Positions 8,655 through 16,828 of a stretch of 37,963 bases of DNA are shown piece by piece. The translations under genes and the position numbers were made by a program. Source of the DNA: Candidatus Poribacteria bacterium (GTDB lineage Bacteria; Poribacteria; WGA-4E; WGA-3G); contig JAPPES010000013.1 in assembly GCA_028824125.1 (NCBI GenBank), forward strand, positions 1 through 37,963. The letters run 5' to 3'. Under the pieces are notes generated by a model. That model was not told the DNA's origin. It saw only the letters and a program-made list of their open reading frames with translations, and ran no database searches. Numbering within the stretch: the stretch's first letter is position 1; every line of letters begins with the position of its first letter.

Positions 8655-10631
8655 ATGGAAAAATCCAAAATAAAATGGAGTTCTTCAATTGTTATTGACA
8701 TATTGCTTGTTAATTTTGCATTCCTATTAACTTATTTTACTTGCAAACAACTTAACTTTGATATTTTAACACGATTTAATGAGATACCGATTCTCTCAGA
8801 GATTTCGTCTTCTCAACTCTTGTTTTGCATTGCTGCCGTTGTAGTAACATTAGTACGCATTATTACCTTTTTATGCTTTCGAATTTATAAACCTATTTGG
8901 CAATATGCAGGTGTAAAAGAATTTCGTTCCTTAATAACCGCTGTTGGAATCTCAAGCTTAGTCCTTATCTGCTTATTGGCATTCCTGAAGCAATTCGATA
9001 CCTGGACCTTCTTTCTAATTGACGGTTTTTTCAACGCGTCGTTAATCGGTTTTGCAAAATTTTCCTATCGTATTTTCCATGAGGGCAAACCAAAAGACGT
9101 TGCATCGCCACGAACAAAAGTCCTAATTGTCGGTGCTGGTGCCGCTGGCATTGGGGTTTTAAGAGAATTACGAAGCCATCCCGAAAAAGGGTACCTACCT
9201 ATTGGGTTCATTGATGACAGTCTGCTAAAAGTTGGCAAAAGTATTGCTGGACTTGAAGTGTTAGGCACTACGCGCGATCTTACCTATATTGCCCGTAAAC
9301 GTGAAATTGAAGAAGTTATTATTGCAATGCCATCAGCACCGGGCGGAAAAATTCGAGATATTACTCGGCAGTGTGAATACCGGCGATGTCAATTCAAGAT
9401 CGTCCCTAATATACACGCGATACTTGAAAGCAAGATTAGTATCAACCACATCCGTGAAGTAAAATTGGAAGATTTGCTTAATCGTTCTACAACTACGGTT
9501 GACTTAGCGGAAATCTCAAAATATCTCTCTGGAAAACGGGTGATGGTAACAGGAGCAGGCGGTTCCATCGGTTCCGAACTCTGTCGCCAAGTAGCAAAAC
9601 TTAATCCTGAGTTGCTAATTCTTTTCGGTAGAGGTGAAAATAGTTTATATCATATTGATATGGAACTGCGTGAATCTGATCCTCAACTCAACCGTGAATT
9701 AATTATTGGTGATATTCGAGATAATTCCAAAGTTTTTCAGATTACAAAGCGGTATCGTCCACATATTATTTTTCATGCTGCTGCCCACAAACATGTCAAA
9801 TTCATGGAGATTCATCCGGATGAGGCAGTAAAGAATAATATACTTGGCACGCAGAATCTTATTGATGCTGCGATTAAGCATAAGGTTGAAGCGTTTATCC
9901 TTGTGTCTTCCGACAAATCCGTCAACCCAACGAGTGTCTACGGTGCCTCCAAACGGGTAACAGAAAAACTTATCCAATGTAAAGCGAATCGAAACGGCAC
10001 TAAATTTATTGCTGTTCGATTTGGTAATGTCATCGGGAGTCGCGCAAGCGTTTTGCCAAACTTCAAACGACAAATTGCCAAAGGCGGCCCCGTCACTGTT
10101 ACACACCGTGAAGCAACTCGTTATTTCATGACGATCCCAGAAGCAGTCCAACTTTTAATTCAAGCGGGGGCTATGGGAAATGGCGGTGAAATTCTGATGT
10201 TGGATATGGGAGACCCTATCAAGATACTTGACTTGGCACGTGACCTGATTAGACTCTCCGGTTTAGAACTTGATAAGGACATTAAGATAGACTTTACTGG
10301 TTTGGAGCCAGGTGAAAAACTCTATGAAGAGCTACTCACGCCGCAAGAAGGCGTCACAGCAACTAAACATCAGCGCATCTTCGTAGCGAAAATGGTAAAC
10401 ATTGAGGAGGAACAACTATTCTCACAAATTGAGGAACTTTCCGAGTTGGCTGAGGCGCTTGATACAGATGGAATTATAGCAAAATTCCAAGAATTAGTGC
10501 CTACTTACGAACCAAACCGTGCATTTATCACAAATAGGGATAGAGATAATCAATCCGATATCAGAAGCCATCTTATCAATTCCGCCCAGGATACTGAGAC
10601 AACCGAACCTGCAACAGACAGGAGTGTATAG
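8655..10631 (+). CDS. Membrane-bound NDP-sugar 4,6-dehydratase (CapD/WbpM/FlaA1 family)
   Basis: 658 aa, the normal size for the large membrane form. Four hydrophobic segments fill residues 10-140. A Rossmann-like CoA-binding-type domain follows (GAGAAG at 160-165). The catalytic extended-SDR domain starts with TGAGGSIG (299-306) and has SSDK (418-421) and Tyr429-x-x-x-Lys433. The WbpM branch carries Met in place of the Tyr; here Tyr is kept, giving an SYK triad as in FlaA1-like members. The enzyme should convert UDP-GlcNAc (or a related nucleotide sugar) to a 4-keto-6-deoxy sugar, the first step toward bacillosamine- or QuiNAc/FucNAc-type sugars. GGAGG lies six bases before the ATG. The next gene is a sugar-phosphate transferase, a usual partner. 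Confidence 0.93.
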   Translation: MEKSKIKWSSSIVIDILLVNFAFLLTYFTCKQLNFDILTRFNEIPILSEISSSQLLFCIAAVVVTLVRIITFLCFRIYKPIWQYAGVKEFRSLITAVGISSLVLICLLAFLKQFDTWTFFLIDGFFNASLIGFAKFSYRIFHEGKPKDVASPRTKVLIVGAGAAGIGVLRELRSHPEKGYLPIGFIDDSLLKVGKSIAGLEVLGTTRDLTYIARKREIEEVIIAMPSAPGGKIRDITRQCEYRRCQFKIVPNIHAILESKISINHIREVKLEDLLNRSTTTVDLAEISKYLSGKRVMVTGAGGSIGSELCRQVAKLNPELLILFGRGENSLYHIDMELRESDPQLNRELIIGDIRDNSKVFQITKRYRPHIIFHAAAHKHVKFMEIHPDEAVKNNILGTQNLIDAAIKHKVEAFILVSSDKSVNPTSVYGASKRVTEKLIQCKANRNGTKFIAVRFGNVIGSRASVLPNFKRQIAKGGPVTVTHREATRYFMTIPEAVQLLIQAGAMGNGGEILMLDMGDPIKILDLARDLIRLSGLELDKDIKIDFTGLEPGEKLYEELLTPQEGVTATKHQRIFVAKMVNIEEEQLFSQIEELSELAEALDTDGIIAKFQELVPTYEPNRAFITNRDRDNQSDIRSHLINSAQDTETTEPATDRSV

Positions 10632-10719
10632 CCTAAAAAATGTAAGATAAATTTTGGACTGTAGACGCTTATAAATCCCGCTGCTCAACGTTGAGTCTTA
10701 ATTGTAAATCTACTGTAAA

Positions 10720-11460
10720 ATGCAAAATCAGTCGACTGAAAAATCTTCTCAGAGTGCAAATGTAGTCATGACCTTGGATAGTTCATCTGTCAGTGAAGGT
10801 CTACGTATCCGTTCAAATTGGGCAAAACGTAGTTTTGACCTTCTCTTTGCAGTAACAGTTTTATTGCTTTCTGCTCCCTTATTCTTACTTGGAAGTCTAC
10901 TTGCCAAAATCCAATCTACCGGTCCTGTGTTTTACAAGGCGAAACGCGTAGGTAGAGGAAGTGCGATTTTTGAAATGTATAAGTTCAGAACAATGGTTAT
11001 CAATGCTGACCAATTAGGCGGAGGACTGACAATTCACAAAGATTCACGTGTAACACCTATCGGTAGGATTTTACGTTTTACAAAATTAGACGAACTGCCG
11101 AACCTAATCAATGTCATCAAGGGGGAGATGAGTCTCATCGGTCCTCGTCCTGAAGCTCCTAATTATGTTAAATACTATACTAAAAGGCAAAAGCGAGTGC
11201 TTCTTGTGAAACCCGGGATTACTGGTCCCTCACAAATTGCTAACCGAAACGAAGAAGAAAAATTAGCTGCACAAATCGATCCAGAACATTTTTATATAAC
11301 AGAATTAATGCCGAAAAAGTTAGAACTTGACCTTCACTACGTAGCAACGCAATGCTTTATTTCCGATATAAAATGGTTGCTCAAAACATTTTGGGTAATT
11401 ATTTTTCCACCTAAGGAAAAGAAACATATCGGTGAATCGGGGAACCTCCCCAACATTTAG
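10720..11460 (+). CDS. Polyprenyl-phosphate sugar-1-phosphate transferase (WcaJ/PglC-type)
   Basis: 246 aa. A short polar N-terminus is followed by KRSFDLLFAVTVLLLSAPLF, the re-entrant membrane helix of monotopic phosphoglycosyl transferases. Then come the family blocks GPVFYKAKRVGRG, FEMYKFRTMV and LDELPNLINVIKGEMSLIGPRPE; the Asp-Glu of LDELP is the known catalytic pair. The enzyme moves a sugar-1-phosphate from a nucleotide donor to undecaprenyl phosphate, starting a lipid-linked glycan. With the dehydratase just upstream (88-base gap) the substrate is plausibly a 6-deoxy amino sugar. No clear Shine-Dalgarno sequence precedes the ATG at 10720. It lacks the long N-terminal membrane domain of full WcaJ. 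Confidence 0.93.
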   Translation: MQNQSTEKSSQSANVVMTLDSSSVSEGLRIRSNWAKRSFDLLFAVTVLLLSAPLFLLGSLLAKIQSTGPVFYKAKRVGRGSAIFEMYKFRTMVINADQLGGGLTIHKDSRVTPIGRILRFTKLDELPNLINVIKGEMSLIGPRPEAPNYVKYYTKRQKRVLLVKPGITGPSQIANRNEEEKLAAQIDPEHFYITELMPKKLELDLHYVATQCFISDIKWLLKTFWVIIFPPKEKKHIGESGNLPNI

Positions 11461-11504
11461 GACTGCTTTTACGACGTATATTGCATCCGTCTAACTCCAC
11501 AAAA

Positions 11505-12374
11505 ATGAAACAAAGACGTGTTTTGATAATCATATCCGTTATTGTTATTCTCTTTTTGTTATCTGTCATTGTCCGTATTATGATGGTCGGGACATCACCC
11601 ATTGGCCATAAAGTCGCTGTGCTTGATATTACAGGCATCATCTCCAAATCAGATGCTCCCATAAAATTGATCCACACCTATAGAGATGATGCAAGTGTGA
11701 AAGCACTTGTCCTCCGCATTAATACACCGGGTGGCAGTGTAGCACCTGTCCAAGAGATTCATCGCGAATTGACAAAGTTGAAAAAACCTATAGTCGCATC
11801 AATGGGTGGTACAGCTGCCTCTGGCGGTTATTACATCGCCTGTGCAGCGGACACTATTGTGGCTAACCCTGGAACATTGACCGGTAGCATCGGCGTAATC
11901 ATGCAGTTCACAAAAATGAAGGGGTTATACGAGAAAATCGGGTTAGAGCAACAAATTATTAAAAGCGGTCAATTTAAGGATGCAGGTTCAATTTTTCGAG
12001 ACCTCACTGAAGAAGAAAAAAATGTTCTCCAAGGTACTGTTGATGATGTTTACAATCAATTTGTAGATGCGATCATTGAATCGCGTGAAAAACACCTCAC
12101 TCGAGACGAAATCGTTAAACTCGCTGATGGACGCATTTTCTCTGGAAAACAGGCTCAGACCCATAAATTAGTTGATAAATTAGGTAACCTGCAAGATGCT
12201 ATCAAAATTGCTGGGGAGCTCGGAAACATTGAAGGCACTCCCAAAATCGTCCGTAAGCAAAGAAAATCGTCTTTACTTGAACAACTCCTCGGTATAAAAC
12301 ATAATTCTCAATTTGATGACATCCTCAACTTCCCCGGTGTTACATTTCGATATGAACTTAGCCTTGGAAATTAG
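11505..12374 (+). CDS. sppA: Signal peptide peptidase SppA (S49 family), short form
   Basis: 289 aa from ATG 11505 (an in-frame TTG at 11481 would add eight residues; neither has a clear ribosome site). An N-terminal anchor (KQRR then about 20 hydrophobic residues) places the protease domain outside the cytoplasm. The Ser-Lys dyad of the family is present: Ser106 in GTAASGGYYIA and Lys158 in KSGQFKDAGS. NTPGGSV and LTGSIGVI complete the fold. It is the half-length, Bacillus-like form that must oligomerise, not the 600-residue E. coli form. It degrades leftover signal peptides in the membrane. It starts about 45 bases after the sugar transferase and ends 12 bases before the kinase gene. Confidence 0.93.
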   Translation: MKQRRVLIIISVIVILFLLSVIVRIMMVGTSPIGHKVAVLDITGIISKSDAPIKLIHTYRDDASVKALVLRINTPGGSVAPVQEIHRELTKLKKPIVASMGGTAASGGYYIACAADTIVANPGTLTGSIGVIMQFTKMKGLYEKIGLEQQIIKSGQFKDAGSIFRDLTEEEKNVLQGTVDDVYNQFVDAIIESREKHLTRDEIVKLADGRIFSGKQAQTHKLVDKLGNLQDAIKIAGELGNIEGTPKIVRKQRKSSLLEQLLGIKHNSQFDDILNFPGVTFRYELSLGN

Positions 12375-12386
12375 AGGCTATCCATC

Positions 12387-13541
12387 ATGAATCACAAATA
12401 TCGAATTAATCCTGATTGGAAACGACTTGCGAGTCGTATTGTAATGCCGAATCACCGCGTACTCGTCCTTGGTGCTTCAGACGCAGGAAAATCAACATTC
12501 TGTCGTTATCTAATTGATTATGCCTGCGCAGCGTCATTGAAAGTCGCGTTTGTTGACGCGGATGTTGGACAATCCCAAATCGGTCCCCCTACCACTATCG
12601 GCATGAAACTTTTTGAGCCAAAACTAAACGGTGCTGATCCACATTTGCCGTTCGGCGGCCCCGAAAATGGCACTACTAACCAAGTAAATTCTGGTACGGA
12701 ATCCGAGTTAACCGCGGATACAAAGCAAGACCGGAACGATCAATTATGCCATAAAGCAGATGCGCTCTACTTTGTCGGGGGACTATCACCACAACGCAAC
12801 CTACTTCCAATTTTAACAGGAACCCGATTGATGGTAGATGCTGGACTGAATGCCGGTGCAGATTTTACTGTCATTGATACAACAGGATATGTTCATGATG
12901 GTGCTGCTGTGGCATTAAAACAGCAAAAAATCGATCTTATTCGTCCGCATCATTTGGTCTGCCTTGGGCGATCCAAGGATTTGGAAAGGATTGTTGGCTG
13001 CTACGGTGACTTAGATTTTTTAACAATCCACTATTTACTCCCACATAGGTTGGTACGCACTAAAAGCGGTGAAGCACGTAAGAAAAATCGTAAAGTGAAG
13101 TTTGAGGCATATTTTGCAGGCAGTGAACTGCAAACAGTTTCAATTGAAGAAATTCGAAGCGCACGTACCGCATTTTTCAATGGGAGAATCGCGAATCAGA
13201 AGGAACTTGAAATCCTCACTCGACTTGCAGAAGAAGAGATAATGTATGCTGAGTGGGAACATCGTTCTGTAAGTCTAATTGCGCGAAGAAACCTGCCGCA
13301 ATCTGCAACTAAAAATCTGAAAAACTATCTAAGTTTATCATTTGTTGCCGCTGAAACCCCTGCTTATATTGAACAACGTCTTGTCGGAATGGTAAACGAG
13401 GAAGGCGAAACGTTAGCCATCGGTATTATTGAAAATATGGACTTCCACAATCGAAACCTGAATGTCCGTTGTGAACCGGATATTGCTTCAAAAATTAAGG
13501 TTCTTCAGTTTGGGGGTTATAGGTTTATCGAAAAACAGTAG
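12387..13541 (+). CDS. Clp1/Grc3-like polynucleotide 5'-hydroxyl kinase
   Basis: 384 aa. The P-loop is GASDAGKST (about residues 30-38). It is followed by FVDADVGQSQIGPPTTIG, the D-x-D-x-G-Q block typical of the CLP1_P family (Clp1, Grc3/Nol9 and archaeal polynucleotide kinases). Later come IDTTGYVHDGAAVALKQQKI, a Walker B-like strand-helix with LRPHHLV-type spacing, and a beta-rich C-terminal domain (about 290-384). Characterised members phosphorylate the 5'-OH end of RNA or DNA with ATP. The gene is less common in bacteria than in eukaryotes and archaea. A GAGG ribosome site precedes the ATG, and the gene is tightly packed between sppA and an ABC exporter. An insert around residues 85-125, rich in polar residues, is absent from compact archaeal versions as I recall them. 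Confidence 0.85.
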   Translation: MNHKYRINPDWKRLASRIVMPNHRVLVLGASDAGKSTFCRYLIDYACAASLKVAFVDADVGQSQIGPPTTIGMKLFEPKLNGADPHLPFGGPENGTTNQVNSGTESELTADTKQDRNDQLCHKADALYFVGGLSPQRNLLPILTGTRLMVDAGLNAGADFTVIDTTGYVHDGAAVALKQQKIDLIRPHHLVCLGRSKDLERIVGCYGDLDFLTIHYLLPHRLVRTKSGEARKKNRKVKFEAYFAGSELQTVSIEEIRSARTAFFNGRIANQKELEILTRLAEEEIMYAEWEHRSVSLIARRNLPQSATKNLKNYLSLSFVAAETPAYIEQRLVGMVNEEGETLAIGIIENMDFHNRNLNVRCEPDIASKIKVLQFGGYRFIEKQ

Positions 13542-13579
13542 AACAATTTACTATAATTGTCTCAGAATAGAATATAAAT

Positions 13580-15439
13580 ATGAAGATTGGGCATTCTGGT
13601 CAAGGTGCTGTCCCTTTGCAACAAAAAAATCTCCTTTTTCGGTTTCTACGTTATCTCGCTCCCTATAAAGGCTCTATTGTATTAGCGATGAGTTGTGCTT
13701 TAGTTGCCAATATTTGTTATCTGGGACCTATTCAGATTTTAGCAGATACGCTTGATTCGCTAAAAGAATTAGAGGGTTTCAGTCAATTTACTCAACCTGT
13801 TTCTATCCGTATTTTTTTGATAGAGAATATATATAAAGGTTTCCAAATTACATTGGCAGATGTAGAGGACGCGCTTCGCTTCTTCTTTTGGCTTTTAGCA
13901 GGATTTCTCATTCTGGTTTTTGTAAGAGGGTTTTTTGTTTATGGCAGCGATTTTTTGATGGAACGTGTAGGCAATAAATTAAGTTTTCGCGTGCGAAATG
14001 ACCTATATGAAAAAATTGTTGCAGCCCCGCTGGGTACCCTCTCAGAACACCGCAGTGGTGATGTAATGTCACGAACCACTGACGATGTGCGAATGTTGCA
14101 GCAGGCAGTCGCCGCGACAGCATTAATAATGCGTGCAATTATTCAGGTTACCGTTTTTGGTGCAGTGTTGCTCTATAAAAACTTCCAAATGACGATCTTC
14201 GCTATGTTAGTGCTTCCAATGATTGCGTATTCCATCTCACGCGTAGGGACACGCGTCCGCAAAGCAAGCACGGAGATTCAAGAACGCAGTTCGGACATCT
14301 ATTCACAACTCAAGGAAACGCTTTCGGGAATCAATATAATAAAAAGTTTTACCACTGAAAAAATTGAAATGGAAAGATTTCAATCAATCACATCTGACCA
14401 ATACAACTCAGCAATCCACCGCGCGCGATTTGCTTCACTTCTCCCACCACTTATTGAATGGATGGGGGCTATCGGAACCGCAACCGTTTTGGGGCTTGGG
14501 TGTTGGAACGTCATAGAAGGCAAGTTAACTATTGGCTGGTTTGCAAGTTATCTTGTTATGGTCGGGTTGATGTTGAAACCGATTAAGACGATAGGTAGTG
14601 TCAATAATGTTCTACAACAAAGTCTTGCTTCTGCAGAACGGGTCTTTCCACTGCTTGATTTAGAAAGAGAGGCTGGTAGTGAAGCAGATGGAAAACGCGA
14701 GCTTCCCAACGTCCGAGGAAATGTCCAATTTCAAAATGTCTCGTTTGCATATCAACAACGCCCTGTGATTAAAAATGTTAGTTTTACAGCACAACCGGGA
14801 GAGATTATTGCGCTTGTCGGTCCAAGTGGCAGTGGAAAAACCACCCTACTAAACCTACTGCTACGGTTCTATACGGTTGATAGCGGAGTAATTCTAATTG
14901 ATGATTTTCCCATTGATGAAGTCACATTGACATCGTTGAGAAAAAATATCGCCCTCGTTCCACAAGGGACATTCCTTTTTAACGGCACTGTTTTAGAAAA
15001 TATCGGATACGGTTCCCCGGGAGCAACAAAAGAATCAATCATTGCGGCAGCAGAAAAAGCAAACGCCCACGGTTTTATTTCTGAGATGCCAAACGGCTAT
15101 GACACCCCAATAGGAGAAGCAGGGGGTAACCTCTCAGGCGGAGAACAGCAACGTATTTCTATTGCCCGCGCGATCCTGAAAGATGCGCCAATTCTTATCC
15201 TTGATGAAGCAACTTCAGCACTTGATACACAATCAGAAGCAATCATCCAAAAGTCTTTAACGAACCTTATGGAGGGCAGAACCAGTTTTATTATTGCCCA
15301 TCGACTCTCAACGGTAATGCGTGCCAACAACATTTTAGTTATTAACAATGGTGAAATTGTGGAAAGTGGAAACCATACAAAATTGTTGGAAAAAGGCGGA
15401 CTTTACCACAAGTTATGCCAACAGCAGATTTTCGGATAA
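13580..15439 (+). CDS. MsbA-like ABC exporter (fused membrane and ATPase domains)
   Basis: 619 aa half-transporter. Six membrane helices occupy about residues 20-345, and the nucleotide-binding domain follows from about 385. It has Walker A GPSGSGKTT near 414, signature LSGGEQQRISIARAIL near 518, Walker B ILILDEATSALD near 537 and the His switch in AHRLSTV near 573. The family (MsbA, lipid or multidrug exporters) works as a homodimer, flipping lipids or amphipathic compounds out of the inner leaflet. It starts 38 bases after the kinase gene and closes the envelope block that began with the sugar-lipid genes, so a glycolipid or lipid A-like cargo is reasonable but not proven. The ribosome site is weak. 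Confidence 0.92.
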   Translation: MKIGHSGQGAVPLQQKNLLFRFLRYLAPYKGSIVLAMSCALVANICYLGPIQILADTLDSLKELEGFSQFTQPVSIRIFLIENIYKGFQITLADVEDALRFFFWLLAGFLILVFVRGFFVYGSDFLMERVGNKLSFRVRNDLYEKIVAAPLGTLSEHRSGDVMSRTTDDVRMLQQAVAATALIMRAIIQVTVFGAVLLYKNFQMTIFAMLVLPMIAYSISRVGTRVRKASTEIQERSSDIYSQLKETLSGINIIKSFTTEKIEMERFQSITSDQYNSAIHRARFASLLPPLIEWMGAIGTATVLGLGCWNVIEGKLTIGWFASYLVMVGLMLKPIKTIGSVNNVLQQSLASAERVFPLLDLEREAGSEADGKRELPNVRGNVQFQNVSFAYQQRPVIKNVSFTAQPGEIIALVGPSGSGKTTLLNLLLRFYTVDSGVILIDDFPIDEVTLTSLRKNIALVPQGTFLFNGTVLENIGYGSPGATKESIIAAAEKANAHGFISEMPNGYDTPIGEAGGNLSGGEQQRISIARAILKDAPILILDEATSALDTQSEAIIQKSLTNLMEGRTSFIIAHRLSTVMRANNILVINNGEIVESGNHTKLLEKGGLYHKLCQQQIFG

Positions 15440-15480
15440 TTTTGACGAATCGGACCTATAAGCATAAAGTGTGATTTAAT

Positions 15481-15672
15481 TGAGGGGTGTGCATAAATAT
15501 TTGGCGCATCAGCACAGACAGGGACGGACTTTAGGTGCGGCATTATTTCACAAAGTGCTGTTTGTAGTCGCGCAATTCATTGCGCCTCTTTAAACTTGTG
15601 GACGGCACACGGCGTGTGCCTACTACCTTTAAACGCATATTTAACATCGGAATTATTTATGTACACCCCTCT
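15481..15672. mobile_element. 192-bp MITE-like element with terminal inverted repeats and direct flanks
   Basis: The left tip (15482-15501) reads GAGGGGTGTGCATAAATATT. The reverse complement of the right tip (15652-15671) agrees at about 17 of 20 positions. The 7-base direct repeat ATTTAAT (15474-15480 and 15673-15679) flanks it, as a target duplication would. The inside holds no ORF but two hairpins: GCGCAAT-TC-ATTGCGC (15561-15590 repeat) and GGCACAC-GGC-GTGTGCC (15605-15621). Confidence 0.6.
15561..15590. repeat. Second copy of GCGCAATTCATTGCGC repeat
   Basis: Same 30-base repeat as 4631-4660, with one difference. It lies inside the 192-bp inverted-repeat element. Confidence 0.7.
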
Positions 15673-15840
15673 ATTTAATTTAGTGGCCAGTATATAAAAA
15701 CGCTAAAAAATCACGCATTTGTAAACTAATTGGATTTAAACACGTCTCAATAGAATACAAGCTAAATTAACATTTCAACAATATTATATCGGTTTTATTC
15801 TTTTTATAGTATAATGCTTTTCTTTTTAGAAGAATTATAC

Positions 15841-15978
15841 GTAACCCAAGTTGCTACTTATAAGTTTTTAGATATAGAAACACCGTCTTAAATGAAAATA
15901 TGCTGATAATTAGCCAATATTTGTAGCGCAAGCTGTTAGTTTGCGTTTTCACAGGCACAATCTAACAGCTTGTTCTAC
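15841..15978. repeat. Repeat ends and long hairpin in the spacer before the pentapeptide gene
   Basis: GTAACCCAAGTTGCTAC (15841-15857) matches the tips of the element at 23160-23317. The segments 15923-15939 and 15962-15978 are inverted (15 of 17 bases pair), giving a hairpin of the GTAGCRCAAACT family seen also at 23060-23115 and 28296. The rest of 15673-16000 is AT-rich with no gene seen. Confidence 0.6.
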
Positions 15979-16000
15979 ACGGAAGCAACAGAATAATACC

Positions 16001-16576
16001 TCAATTTCGTCCCTGTTTGGTGATAGCACCCTCCAGGTCGGATTCGCGGTAGATCGCTTCCGATAAATCTACTTCATAAAGATACGTATCTTTGAAATTT
16101 GCGCCCAGTAAAACGATACCGTCTAATTTAATTTCACCAAAAATCGCTTCTGCCAGGTTAGCATTTTCAAAAGTCGTAAGGTTGCCAAAAGGAGCAGTAG
16201 GAACGCATTGCGGACATCCAAGCGTTGCTCGCCGGAGATCAGCACCGCGAAAATTAGTGCCAGATAGAAGACTTCCACTCAGAAACGCTCCAAATAGGTT
16301 AGCATTTTCCAGTGTTGCTTCTGTTAGATTTGCTCCGACTAAGTAGGTTCGCAGCAGAATTGCATCAGATAGGTCTGCCCCAGTGAGGTTGGCATCGTTT
16401 AGATTCGCATCCGTTAAATCAGTATTTTTAAGATTGGCACCACTTAAATTTGCCGCTGAAAAGTCTGCACCGACAAGTGATTGGTTTGCTAAGTCTACAT
16501 TGGTTAAGTCTTCGTTAGCGAAAGACTCGCCTTCTAATAAACGTTGAACTACATCTTTTTGCGGTTTTTCATGCAT
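16001..16576 (-). CDS. Pentapeptide-repeat protein
   Basis: 191 aa from the ATG at 16576, chosen because GGAGG lies six bases upstream; an in-frame ATG at 16639 would add 21 residues. From about residue 20 to 125 the chain is an almost unbroken series of A-(D/N)-L-x-x pentapeptides, such as ADFSAANLSGANL. After an interruption containing C-P-Q-C they resume for about 50 residues. Such repeats form a right-handed square beta-helix that can mimic DNA (Qnr/MfpA) or serve as a scaffold. There is no signal peptide or membrane helix, so it is probably cytoplasmic. No target can be named. It is divergent from the sigma factor gene at 16829, with 252 bases between the starts. Confidence 0.9.
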   Translation of the reverse strand: MHEKPQKDVVQRLLEGESFANEDLTNVDLANQSLVGADFSAANLSGANLKNTDLTDANLNDANLTGADLSDAILLRTYLVGANLTEATLENANLFGAFLSGSLLSGTNFRGADLRRATLGCPQCVPTAPFGNLTTFENANLAEAIFGEIKLDGIVLLGANFKDTYLYEVDLSEAIYRESDLEGAITKQGRN

Positions 16577-16784
16577 AAATTGCCTCCATTTTGTTTGGTT
16601 TTTTATAAGTTCCTCTGGTAAATAGATACTATCAAACACTTTGTAACAAACATTAACTTTAGACGTTTTCTTACTTTTAACGTAAGTTGAAGTTTTAAAA
16701 TATTATTGTAGAATTAGGCAACGAAATATTTACCAATGGTTGTCTATCCGAAATGCTTGGAACATAAACGGTTAATTAGTGTAT

Positions 16785-16808
16785 ATGCAAAGTGAACAGA
16801 CTTTGCAT
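16785..16808 (+). promoter_or_regulatory. Perfect 9-bp hairpin or operator ahead of sigma factor gene
   Basis: ATGCAAAGT and ACTTTGCAT form a perfect inverted repeat around the 6-base spacer GAACAG. It ends about 8 bases before the AAGGAA ribosome site of the sigma gene at 16829. It could be a 5'-leader hairpin or a dyad operator. A loose promoter pair (TTGAAG 16687, TAGAAT 16709) lies upstream. Confidence 0.4.
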
Positions 16809-16828
16809 TGATATAAGGAAATACGAAA

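Noticed and set aside
9699..10151. 150-aa minus-strand open frame
   Set aside because: Antisense to the catalytic domain of the dehydratase, with no motif and no ribosome site.
11481..11504. TTG start of sppA eight codons upstream
   Set aside because: No better ribosome site than the ATG at 11505, and the added residues are not part of the membrane anchor. It remains possible.
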